Shown one piece after another: positions 47,063 through 56,700 of a stretch of 64,000 nt of DNA. Each line of letters starts with the position of its first letter. The first letter of the stretch is position 1. The position numbers and the translations under genes are program-made. The stretch is taken from positions 1,169,117 to 1,233,116 of the forward strand of contig NZ_PDOG01000001.1 of the NCBI RefSeq assembly GCF_003202205.1, read 5' to 3'. A model generated the notes under the pieces. That model saw nothing but the letters and a program-made list of their open reading frames with translations, searched no databases and was not told the origin of the DNA. This DNA is from Halomonas sp. LBP4 (GTDB lineage: Bacteria > Pseudomonadota > Gammaproteobacteria > Pseudomonadales > Halomonadaceae).

Positions 47063-48576
47063 ACCACAACCTTTTCGCCACCTTCGCCCAGCGCATGCAA
47101 GAGCGCGGCGACGCCGATTTCATCACCACCCGTGAAGGCCGCGGCTATACCTATACCGCCGCCGAGTCTGCCAGTGCCCGCTTGGCCGGCGCCCTGACCG
47201 CGCTGGGTGTGACCCCCGGCGACAGGGTCGCCGTGCAGGTCGACAAGAGCCCCGAGGCCATCCTGCTCTACCTGGCCTGCCTGCGCATCGGCGGCGTCTA
47301 TCTGCCGCTCAACACCGGTTACACTGGCGACGAGATCCGCTACTTCCTCGGCGATGCCGAGCCGGCGCTGTTCGTCTGCCGCCCGGCCAACGCCGAGGAG
47401 GCCCGCACAATCGCCACCGAGTGCGGCTGTCCGGCGGTGGAGACCCTGGGCACCGCCGCCGACGGCAGCCTGATGGAGGCGGCCGAGAAGGCCACGCCCC
47501 GCGACGACATCGTCGCGCGTGGCGAGAACGACCTGGCGGCGATCCTCTATACCTCGGGCACCACCGGGCGCTCCAAGGGCGCCATGCTCACCCACCGCAA
47601 CCTGGGCTCCAACGCCGCTACCCTGGCCGAGGCCTGGCGCTTCACTGCGGATGACCGGCTGATCCACGCCCTGCCGATCTTCCATACCCACGGCCTGTTC
47701 GTGGCCTGCAACGTCACCCTGATGGCCGGGGCCAGCATGCTGTTCCTGCCCAAGTTCGACCCCGATGTGATCCTCGAGGAGCTGCCGCGCGGCAGCGTAC
47801 TGATGGGCGTGCCGACCTTCTACACCCGACTGCTGCAGGACGCGCGCCTTAACCGCGAGGTCACCGCCAACATGCGCCTGTTCGTCTCCGGGTCGGCCCC
47901 GCTGACCGCCGAGACCCACCGGGAGTTCGAGCAGAAGACCGGCCATGCCATCCTCGAGCGCTATGGCATGACCGAGACCAACATGAACCTTTCCAACCCC
48001 TACGACGGCGAGCGCCGTGCCGGTACCGTGGGCATGCCGCTGCCGGGCGTGGAGTACCGCATCACCGACCTCGAGACCCACGACCCCGTGCCGCAGGGCG
48101 AGATCGGCATGCTCGAGATCCGCGGCCCCAATGTCTTCATCGGCTACTGGCGCATGCCCGAGAAGACCCGCGAGGAGCTGCTGGACGACGGCTTCTTCGT
48201 CACCGGTGACCTGGCGATGGTCGACGAGCGCGGCTATGTACATATTGTCGGTCGCGACAAGGATCTGGTGATCTCGGGGGGCTACAATGTCTATCCCAAG
48301 GAGGTCGAGCAGGTGATCGACCAACTCGACGGCGTCATGGAATCGGCGGTGATCGGCCTGCCTCACCCGGACTTCGGCGAGGGGGTCACCGCCGTGGTGG
48401 TACCGGAACGGGAGGCCCGCCTGGACGAGGCCGATGTGCTCGACTTCCTGCAGGGCAAGCTGGCGAAGTACAAGCAGCCCAAGCGGGTCTTCTTCGTCGA
48501 CAGCCTGCCGCGCAACACCATGGGCAAGGTGCAGAAGAACCAGCTGCGCCAGCAGTACCAGGACACCTATCGCTGA
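47059..48576 (+). CDS. matB: Malonyl-CoA synthetase
   Basis: A 505-residue acyl-adenylate-forming ligase that activates malonate with CoA and ATP. Motifs are P-loop YTSGTTGRSKGAMLTH, A5 ERYGMTETNMN, A7 FVTGDLAMVDERGY and the catalytic Lys near NTMGKVQKNQLR. Overlap with matA by ATGA couples the two enzymes. With the TRAP transporter they take malonate to acetyl-CoA in two steps. Confidence 0.94.
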   Translation: MNHNLFATFAQRMQERGDADFITTREGRGYTYTAAESASARLAGALTALGVTPGDRVAVQVDKSPEAILLYLACLRIGGVYLPLNTGYTGDEIRYFLGDAEPALFVCRPANAEEARTIATECGCPAVETLGTAADGSLMEAAEKATPRDDIVARGENDLAAILYTSGTTGRSKGAMLTHRNLGSNAATLAEAWRFTADDRLIHALPIFHTHGLFVACNVTLMAGASMLFLPKFDPDVILEELPRGSVLMGVPTFYTRLLQDARLNREVTANMRLFVSGSAPLTAETHREFEQKTGHAILERYGMTETNMNLSNPYDGERRAGTVGMPLPGVEYRITDLETHDPVPQGEIGMLEIRGPNVFIGYWRMPEKTREELLDDGFFVTGDLAMVDERGYVHIVGRDKDLVISGGYNVYPKEVEQVIDQLDGVMESAVIGLPHPDFGEGVTAVVVPEREARLDEADVLDFLQGKLAKYKQPKRVFFVDSLPRNTMGKVQKNQLRQQYQDTYR

Positions 48577-48701
48577 ATCGACGCAAGCGGCACGGCAAAC
48601 CGGGCTTGACACGACGGCGTCGCCGCGGCGGATGCCCGGCGCCCCCGTCGTATCGAGTCACGCACGCAGCGTCATTGAACCACCCGGCAGGAGACATCGT
48701 C

Positions 48702-49304
48702 ATGGCGAAGGTCATCACCTACTACTACACCCACGTCTCGCCCTGGAGCTACCTGGGGCACTCGCGACTCGGCGAGCTTGCCGCGCGCCACGGCGCCACC
48801 ATCGACTACGTGCCGATCACGCTCAGCGCGATCTTCCCCAAGACCGGCGGGCTGCCCCTGCCCAAGCGCGCTCCGGAGCGGCAGGCCTATCGCATGGCCG
48901 AACTCAAGCGCTGGCCACAGCTGCTCGGCATCCCCCTCAACAGGGAACCGAAGCACTTCCCGACGGATGACCGCCCGGCGGCTCGCCTGGCGCTGACGGC
49001 GAAGGCTCAAGGGCATGACATCGCCGGCCTGTCGCTGGCCCTGATGCGGGCCTGCTGGGTCGAGGAGCGCGACATCGCCGAGCCGGACACCCTGCGCGAG
49101 GTCGCCGACGCCTGCGGCCTGGATGGCCAGCGGCTGCTGAGCGAGTCGGAAAGCGACCAGGGACAGCAGCGCCTCGACGTGGCCTGCGAGAAGGCCCTGG
49201 CGGCGGGCTGCTTCGGCTCGCCCTGGTATGTCGTCGACAGCGAGCCCTTCTGGGGCCAGGACCGCCTCGAGCTGGTCGAGAAGGCCCTGACCGGCAAGCT
49301 CTGA
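48702..49304 (+). CDS. DsbA-family 2-hydroxychromene-2-carboxylate isomerase-like protein
   Basis: A 200-residue thioredoxin-fold protein of the HCCA isomerase/GST-kappa type. The active-site Ser is in THVSPWSYLG, and the C-terminal AAGCFGSPWYVVD is the cis-Pro region that binds glutathione. The ATG at 48702 has AGGAG upstream; it starts 125 bp after matB. Such enzymes isomerise naphthalene intermediates, but many chromosomal members have no known substrate. No CxxC, so it is not a thiol oxidase. Confidence 0.83.
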   Translation: MAKVITYYYTHVSPWSYLGHSRLGELAARHGATIDYVPITLSAIFPKTGGLPLPKRAPERQAYRMAELKRWPQLLGIPLNREPKHFPTDDRPAARLALTAKAQGHDIAGLSLALMRACWVEERDIAEPDTLREVADACGLDGQRLLSESESDQGQQRLDVACEKALAAGCFGSPWYVVDSEPFWGQDRLELVEKALTGKL

Positions 49305-49318
49305 GCCGAGGGGTCGGT

Positions 49319-49933
49319 TCAGGCCGGCCGCTCCAGGGCGAAGCGGTCGGTGGTCCTGGCATAGTCGCTGCCCGCCATGCGCCCCACGGGATGCAGCCCC
49401 GCGATATCGACATGGCGGCCGTTCCAGATCGCATCGTCGATATGGATCGACACCACCTCGGCCAGCACCAGGTTGCCGGCCAGCGGCTGGTCGCCGAAGT
49501 GGATGATCTCGCGCAGCCGGCAGCCGAAGGCCACCGGTGCCTCGGCCACCCGCGGCACCGACACCCCCGGCATCGCCGCCTTCTCCAGCCCCGCCAGGGC
49601 GAACTCGTCCTCGCCGTGGGCCACGCTGGCACTGGTGGCGTTGAGCGCCCCGACCAGCCCCTCCCCACCGATATGCACCACGCACTCCGCCACCGCCTCG
49701 AGGTTGCGGATGGTGTCCTTGGGGTTGGCGTCGCCATCCAGCAGCGGCGAGAAGCCCAGCACCGGCGGGTTGACGCTGACCACGTTGAAGAAGGAGAAGG
49801 GCGCCAGGTTGGCGTTGCCGTCCGCGTCCAGGGTGGAGACCCAGGCGATGGGCCGGGGGCAGATGCTGCCCGTGAACAGGCGGTAGATCTTGCCCGGATT
49901 CAGTCCGTGTTCCTCCAGCAGGTAGTCGCTCAT
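49319..49933 (-). CDS. Flavin reductase-like (FMN-binding split barrel) protein
   Basis: A 204-residue protein of the DIM6/NTAB flavin reductase family. The FMN region reads RPIAWVSTLDADGNANLAPFSFFN, shown here only as its first part RPIAWVSTLDADG. GFSPLLDGDANPKDT and EAPVAFGCRLREIIHFGD follow. It probably binds FMN and reduces flavin or a small substrate. AAAGG precedes the ATG at 49933. It converges on the isomerase gene and is divergent from recC. Confidence 0.85.
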   Translation of the reverse strand: MSDYLLEEHGLNPGKIYRLFTGSICPRPIAWVSTLDADGNANLAPFSFFNVVSVNPPVLGFSPLLDGDANPKDTIRNLEAVAECVVHIGGEGLVGALNATSASVAHGEDEFALAGLEKAAMPGVSVPRVAEAPVAFGCRLREIIHFGDQPLAGNLVLAEVVSIHIDDAIWNGRHVDIAGLHPVGRMAGSDYARTTDRFALERPA

Positions 49934-50082
49934 GTTCAACCTTTGTGGCAATCGTGGGAGGACCTCATCGTACCCCACCGCGACGCCATGCCCATAAACC
50001 TGCAAGTCCGTATATCTGCAAAACGGTAAAGCTGCATTTATGGCAACATGGCAAGGCTCACCCCATGCAGCAAGGACACGCC

Positions 50083-53000
50083 ATGCCGTTCGCCGCCGTC
50101 CCCCTCCAACCCGGCTTCATGGTGATCCACGGCAACCGCCTGGAGGACCTGCGCGGCCTGGCGGTGGAGTGGATGAAGCGCCACCCGCTCGGGCCGCTCG
50201 AGAACGAGACCATCCTGGTGCAGAGCAACGGCATTGGCCAGTGGCTCAAGCTGGCGCTGGCCGAGGATCCGGCCAACGGCGGCGCCGGCATCGCCGCCGC
50301 GCTCGACGTGACCCTGCCGGCGCGCTTCCTGTGGCAGGCCTACCGGGCGGTGCTGACTCATCAAGAACAGCACGACGCCGGCGGCGACCAGGCGGTGCCC
50401 GCCACCTCGCCGTTCGACAAGTCGCGCCTGGTGTGGCGGCTGCTGCGCCTGCTGCCCGGCCTGCTCGAGCGCGACGACTTCGCCCCCCTGGCGCGCTTCC
50501 TGGCCGGCGACGACGACCTGCGCAAGCACCACCAGCTCGCCGAGCGCCTGGCCGACCTGTTCGACCAGTACCAGGTCTACCGCGCCGACTGGCTCGAGGC
50601 CTGGGCCGCCGGCGAGGACGTGCGGATCGACGCCCGCGGCCAGCGGCGCGAGCTGGAGGCCACCCAGCGCTGGCAGCCCGAGTTGTGGCGGGCGCTGTGC
50701 GCCGACGTCGCCGCGGCCCACGGCCAGGCCGGCATCGACTCCAGCCGCGCCCGGGTCCACCGGCGCTTCCTCGACGCCGCCGAGCGCCTCGACGCCGACG
50801 ATCGCCCCCCCGGCCTGCCGCGCCGGGTGCTGGTGTTCGGCATCTCCTCACTGCCCCGCCAGGCGCTCGAGGCCCTGGCCGCCATCGCCCGGGTCAGCCA
50901 GGTGGTGCTGTGCGTGCACAACCCCTGCCAGCACTACTGGGCCGATATCATCGAGCACAAGGACCTCCTTCGCGCGGAGCGTCGGCGCCAGCAGCGCAAG
51001 GCCGGCATGCCCGAGCGCCTCGACGTGCTCGGCGATGGTGACGGCGACTCCGCCCTGCACCTGCACGCCCAGCCACTACTGGCCGCCTGGGGCAAGCAGG
51101 GCCGCGACTACCTGCGCCTGCTTGACGAACACGACGACAGCCAGCAGTACGAAGGGCTGTTCGCGCGCGAGGCGCTGCGCATCGATCTGTTCGAGCCCTG
51201 CGTGAGTGAGGGCGACGGCCGGCTGCTGCAGCAGCTGCAGGACGATATCCGCGAGCTGCGCCCGCTGGCCGAGACCCGCGAGACCTGGTCGGCGGTGGAC
51301 CCGGCCCGGGACGACTCCATCGTCTTCCACGTCGCCCACGGCCCCCAGCGCGAGGTGGAGATCCTCCACGACCAGCTGCTCGCCGCCTTCAGCGCCGACC
51401 CGACGCTGCGCCCGCGGGACATCATCGTCATGGTCCCGGACATCGACCACTATGCGCCGCATATCCAGGCCGTCTTCGGTCAAGTCCCTCCCGACGACCC
51501 TAGATACATTCCCTACACCCTCTCCGACCAGGCCAGCCGCCACCGCCTGCCGCTGCTGATTGCCCTGGAGAAGCTGCTGCGCCTGCCGGAGCTGCGCTTC
51601 TCGGTCAGCGACCTGCTCGACCTGCTCGAGGTGCCGGCGCTGCGCGCCCGCTTCGGGCTCAAAGAGGAGGACCTGCCGACGCTGGCGCGCTGGATCGAGG
51701 GCGCCGGCATCCGCTGGGGCCTGCACGGCCGCCAGCGCGGCAGCCTCGACCTGCCCGACGGCCTGGAGCAGAACACCTGGGCCTTCGGCCTGCGCCGCCT
51801 GCTGCTCGGCTACACCGTGGGCAGCGCCGCCGGCGCCTGGCAGGGCATCGAGCCCTTCGACGACATCGGCGGCCTGGAGGCGGCCCTGGCCGGGCCCCTG
51901 GCCCACCTGCTGGAGACCCTGGAGACCCAGTGGCAGCGGCTGCGCCAGCCCACCGACGCCGACGGCTGGGTGACCCGCCTGCGCGAGCTGCTCGAGGCCT
52001 GCTTCACGGCCGAGGAGGCCAGCGACAGCCTGATGCTGGCGCGCCTCGAACAGGCCCTGCAGGACTTCCAGGAGAGCACCCGCGAGGCCGGGCTGGAGCG
52101 CGCGCTGCCGCTGACCATCGTCCGCGAGCACTGGCTGGGCCAGATCGACGAGCACAGCCTGTCCCAGCGCTTCCTGGCCGGCGCGGTCAACTTCGCCACC
52201 CTGATGCCGATGCGCGCCATCCCCTTCAAGCGCGTCTGCCTGCTGGGCATGAACGACGGCGACTACCCGCGCCACCACCCGCCGCTGGACTTCGACCTGA
52301 TGAACGGCGACTACCGCCCCGGCGACCGCTCGCGCCGCGAGGACGACCGCTACCTGTTCCTCGAGGCGCTGCTCTCGGCCCGCGAGCAGCTGTATATCAG
52401 CTGGGTCGGCCGCAGCATCGTCGACAACGCCGAGAAGCCGCCCTCGGTGCTGGTCGGCCAGCTGCGCGACCACCTGGCCGCCGGCTGGCGCGCCGCGGGC
52501 GACGGGGCTTCGGGTGACAGCCTGCTCGCCGCCCTGACCACCGAGCACCCGCTGCAGCCGTTCAGCCGCGCCTATTTCCCCGCTCCCCAGGAGCGGGATG
52601 CGCGCAGCGTCGCCGGCAAGCGGCTCTTCACCTATGCCCATGAGTGGCACGACATCCACGGCGAGCCGACGCCGGCCGCGCCGGAAACCCAGCTCGGGGC
52701 CTTCAGGCAGGAAACGCCGCTGACCCTGGCCCAGCTCGGGAATTTCCTGCGCGACCCGGCCAAGGCGTTCTTCACCAGCCGGCTGCGGGTGTTCCTCGAG
52801 CGCGAGGACGTCACCAGCCTCGACCAGGAGCCCTTCACCCTCGACGGCCTGACCCACTGGCAGCTGCAGGACATCCTGATCCAGGCCCAGCGCCGCGCCA
52901 TCGACGCCGGGGAGCCCCGCGTGGAGGCCCTGCACGCCACCCTGGAGCGCCTGGCGGGCCAGGGCGTGCTGGCCATGGGCGCCTTCGGCAGCCGCATGCG

Positions 53001-53715
53001 CGAGCAGCTTGCCGAGCCCATGGAGGCGCTGTTCGAGGCCTACCGAGAGGCCCTCGACCAATGGCCCCACGCCGTGGAGGACCCCGAGCCGGTGCGCCTG
53101 GCGCTGTTCGACGCGGGCGCCGCCGACGCCCCGCCGCTGGAGGACTGGCTCGACGCCCTGCGCCTCGACGAGGCCGGCGAGCGCTGCCGGCTGCTGCTCT
53201 CCAGCAGCAGCCTGATCAGCCAGGGGCGGGGCCGCGGCCAGTACCGCTGGACCCAGCTGGTGCGGCCCTGGGTGGCGCACCTGGCCGGCAACCTCGAGCG
53301 ACCGATGACCACCCGGCTGCTCTCCAAGGCGGGCCACGTCACCCTGCCGCCGCTGGAGCCCGAGACCGCGCGGCGCCGGCTGCGCGAGCTGATCGCCACC
53401 TGGCAGGCCGGCATGCAGGCGCCGCTGCCGCTGGCCTGCGAGGCGGCCTTCGCCTGGCTGGGCAAGGTCGACAAGCAGGCCAGCGGTGCCGACGACAACG
53501 GCCCCGGCAGCGACGCCTGGCACGCCGCCCGCAAGGCCTACCAGGGCGACGACTTCACCGCCGGCGAGGTGGACCGCAACCCCTACCTCGCCCACCGCTG
53601 GCCCGACTTCGCGACGCTGTTCGCCGCCGAGCCGGACAGCGAGCGCCACTTCGCGACATTGGCCGAGCGGCTGCTGGCCCCGCTCTTTCTCGCGGTGAAG
53701 GGAGATGACAAATGA
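50083..53715 (+). CDS. recC: Exodeoxyribonuclease V subunit gamma (RecC)
   Basis: A 1210-residue inactive-helicase subunit that recognises Chi and splits DNA strands in RecBCD. The N-terminus MVIHGNRLEDLRG matches the RecC start region. Later marks are VLVFGISSLPRQALEAL, DIIVMVPDIDHYAPHI, RVCLLGMNDGDYPR and RRLLLGYTVGS. AGGA lies 6 bases before the ATG at 50083; an ATG at 50065 is a close alternative. Its stop overlaps recB (ATGA). Confidence 0.94.
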   Translation: MPFAAVPLQPGFMVIHGNRLEDLRGLAVEWMKRHPLGPLENETILVQSNGIGQWLKLALAEDPANGGAGIAAALDVTLPARFLWQAYRAVLTHQEQHDAGGDQAVPATSPFDKSRLVWRLLRLLPGLLERDDFAPLARFLAGDDDLRKHHQLAERLADLFDQYQVYRADWLEAWAAGEDVRIDARGQRRELEATQRWQPELWRALCADVAAAHGQAGIDSSRARVHRRFLDAAERLDADDRPPGLPRRVLVFGISSLPRQALEALAAIARVSQVVLCVHNPCQHYWADIIEHKDLLRAERRRQQRKAGMPERLDVLGDGDGDSALHLHAQPLLAAWGKQGRDYLRLLDEHDDSQQYEGLFAREALRIDLFEPCVSEGDGRLLQQLQDDIRELRPLAETRETWSAVDPARDDSIVFHVAHGPQREVEILHDQLLAAFSADPTLRPRDIIVMVPDIDHYAPHIQAVFGQVPPDDPRYIPYTLSDQASRHRLPLLIALEKLLRLPELRFSVSDLLDLLEVPALRARFGLKEEDLPTLARWIEGAGIRWGLHGRQRGSLDLPDGLEQNTWAFGLRRLLLGYTVGSAAGAWQGIEPFDDIGGLEAALAGPLAHLLETLETQWQRLRQPTDADGWVTRLRELLEACFTAEEASDSLMLARLEQALQDFQESTREAGLERALPLTIVREHWLGQIDEHSLSQRFLAGAVNFATLMPMRAIPFKRVCLLGMNDGDYPRHHPPLDFDLMNGDYRPGDRSRREDDRYLFLEALLSAREQLYISWVGRSIVDNAEKPPSVLVGQLRDHLAAGWRAAGDGASGDSLLAALTTEHPLQPFSRAYFPAPQERDARSVAGKRLFTYAHEWHDIHGEPTPAAPETQLGAFRQETPLTLAQLGNFLRDPAKAFFTSRLRVFLEREDVTSLDQEPFTLDGLTHWQLQDILIQAQRRAIDAGEPRVEALHATLERLAGQGVLAMGAFGSRMREQLAEPMEALFEAYREALDQWPHAVEDPEPVRLALFDAGAADAPPLEDWLDALRLDEAGERCRLLLSSSSLISQGRGRGQYRWTQLVRPWVAHLAGNLERPMTTRLLSKAGHVTLPPLEPETARRRLRELIATWQAGMQAPLPLACEAAFAWLGKVDKQASGADDNGPGSDAWHAARKAYQGDDFTAGEVDRNPYLAHRWPDFATLFAAEPDSERHFATLAERLLAPLFLAVKGDDK

Positions 53716-56700
53716 GTGAAGTCACCGAGCTGAATCCGCTCGACTTTCCCCTGCACGGCAGCCGCCTGATCGAGGCCAGCGCCGGCACCGGCAAGACCTT
53801 CACCATCGCCCTGCTCTACGTGCGCCTGGTGCTGGGTGCGAGGACCGCGCAGGACGACGCGGCCTTTTCGCGCCCGCTCACCCCGCCGGAGATCCTGGTG
53901 GTGACCTTCACCAACGCCGCCACCCAGGAGCTGCGCGAGCGCATCCGCGCCCGGCTGGTCGAAGCCGCCGAGGTCTTCCAAAGTCAACATTGGGGTCAGA
54001 CCCCAAAGTCCACTGAGGGGTCTGACCCCAAGGCCGACCCGCTGCTGGTCGCCCTGCGCGACGACTACGACCCGGCCGGCTGGCCCGCCTGCGCCCGGCG
54101 CCTGCAGCTGGCCGCCGAGTGGATGGACGAGGCCGCGGTCTCGACCATCCACAGCTGGTGCTACCGCATGCTGCGCGAGCACGCCTTCGACAGCGGCAGC
54201 CTCTTTTCGCTGGAGCTGGAGACCGATCAGAGCGAGCTGGAGCAGGAGGTGGTGCGCGACTACTGGCGCAGCTTCTATTACCCGCTGGGCGCCGAGGCGC
54301 TGGCCGAGATCACCCGGTACTGGGACGCGCCGACCAACACCCGCGCGTCGCTGCACGGCGCGGTGCGCCGCCTGCTGGCCGAATGCGACGCCCTGTCGCC
54401 CGACGCCCCGCCGCCGGCCGAGACCCTGGCCACCACCCGGGCCGAACGCGACGCCCGCCTGGCCGAGCTCAAGCCGCCCTGGATGCAGTGGGTCGATGAG
54501 CTGGGGCAACTCTTCGATGAAGGGCAACAGGCCAAGGCCTTCAACGCCGGCAAAATGCGCAAGGATCATCGGGGTAACTGGCTGCAGAAGATCCGCGACT
54601 GGGCAGACAGCGACCAGCTGTGGCCCGAGCTCGACAAGAAGGCCGCCGCCTGGAAGCGCCTGACGCCAGAAGGCATCGCCGAGATATGGAAGGGCGAGCC
54701 ACCGACCCACCCCGCCCTGGACGCCTTCCGGGACCTTCCCGCGGCCCTGGAGGCGCTGCCCGACCCGCGCGCCGACCTGTTGATCCACGCCGTGCAGTGG
54801 TGCCGCGCGCGCCTCGAGCGCGAGCAGCAGCGCCGCGCCGAGATGGGCCCCAACGACCTGCTGACCCACCTCGATCGGGCGCTGGCCGGCCCCAGCGGCG
54901 AGGCCCTGGCCGAGCAGATCCGCCGCCAGTTCCCGGTGGCGCTGGTCGACGAATTCCAGGACACCGACCCGGTGCAGTACCGCATCTTCGACCGCGTCTA
55001 CCGCCTGGCCGACAACGCCCGCGGCAATTCCCACAGCGATCCCCACAGTACGGGCGTCTTCCTAATCGGCGACCCCAAGCAGGCGATCTACGCCTTCCGC
55101 GGCGCGGATATCCACACCTACCTGCAGGCCCGCCGCGACACCGCTGGCCGCCACGTCACCCTGGGCACCAACTACCGCTCCAGCGCGGCCATGGTCGCCG
55201 CGGTCAACCGCTGCTTCGCCTACGCCGAGGCGCACCCGCCCGGCGCCTTCCTGTTCAAGCAGGCGGGCGAAAGCGGCAACCCCGTGCCCTTCGTGCCGGT
55301 CAAGGCGAAAGGCAGGAAAGACGCCCTGACCATCGACGGCCAGCCCCAGCCGGCGCTGACCCTGTGGCGCCTCGACGCCGACGAGCCGCTCTCCAAGACC
55401 GCCTACCACGGCGAGATGGCCGAGCGCTGCGCCTCGCAGATGGTCGCGCTGCTGGAGCGTGGCCGCCGTGGCGAGGCGGGCTTCCACGACGGCGACGCGC
55501 TGAGGCCCCTGGCGCCCTCGGATATGGCGGTGCTGGTCAACGGCCTGGGCGAGGCCCGCGCCATCCGCCAGGCCCTGGCCCGGCGCGGGGTGAAGAGCGT
55601 CTACCTCTCGGACAAGGACAAGGTCTTCGCCTCGCCCATGGCCGGCGAACTCGACGCCTGGCTGCGCGCCTGCGCCGAGTCCCCCTCGTCCTCGAGCGAG
55701 CACGAGCGTCGGCTGCGCGCGGCCCTGGCCACCCCCACCCTGGGGCTCGGCCTGGCCGAGCTCGACCGCTTGAACCAGGACGAGCTGGCCTGGGAAGCCC
55801 GGGTGCTGCAGTTCCGCGACTACCACCGGCTGTGGCAGCGCCAGGGCGTGCTGCCGCTGGTGCGGCGGCTGATGAACGACTTCGAGGTGCCCGGCCGGCT
55901 GCTGGGCGGCGGCCCGGCCAGCGACGGCGAGCGCCATCTCACCGACCTCCTCCACCTGGGCGAGCTGTTGCAGCACGCCAGCCAGGAGCTCGACGGCGAA
56001 CACGCGCTGATCCGCTTTCTCGCCGAGTCCATCGCCGACCCCGACGACCAGGGCGACGCCCACAAGCTGCGCCTGGAGAGCGACGCCGACCTGGTGCAGG
56101 TGATCACCATCCACAAGTCCAAGGGCCTGGAGTACCCGCTGGTGTTCCTGCCCTTCATCTGCGGGCACCGCGCCACCCGGGCCGACGACTCGCCGCTGCG
56201 CTGGCACGACGCCGAGGGCCGGCTGCGTATCAGCCTCGAGGCCGACGAGGCGACCCTGGCGCTGGCCGACCGCGAGCGCCTCGGCGAGGACCTGCGCAAG
56301 CTCTACGTGGCGCTGACCCGCGCCCGCCACGCCACCTGGCTGGGCATGGCGCCGCTCAAGAGCGGCGAGGGCAGCGCCATCGGCCAGTTGCTGGCCGACG
56401 GCGCACCGCTGGAGCCGGCCGCCTTTGCCCCCGCCCTGGAGGCGCTCAAGGGCGAGGAGGCGGCCATCGCCATCGAACCGGCGCCGCCCGCCACCGCGAC
56501 GCTGTTCCGCCCGGACGAGCGACAGGCCGCCCTGGGCGAGGCGCTGACGCCGCAGCGCCCGGCCCGGGAGCAGTGGTGGATCGCCAGTTACTCGGCGCTG
56601 CGTACCTCCGGCCTGATCGCCACGCCGCTGGCCACCCCCGACGCCGCCCCGGTAAGCACTCACCCACTCCACAGCGCCCCGACCACAGCGCCCGAGAGCC

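Noticed and set aside
51076..53649. Long open frame on the minus strand opposite recC
   Set aside because: Antisense shadow created by codon bias in recC; no domain seen.
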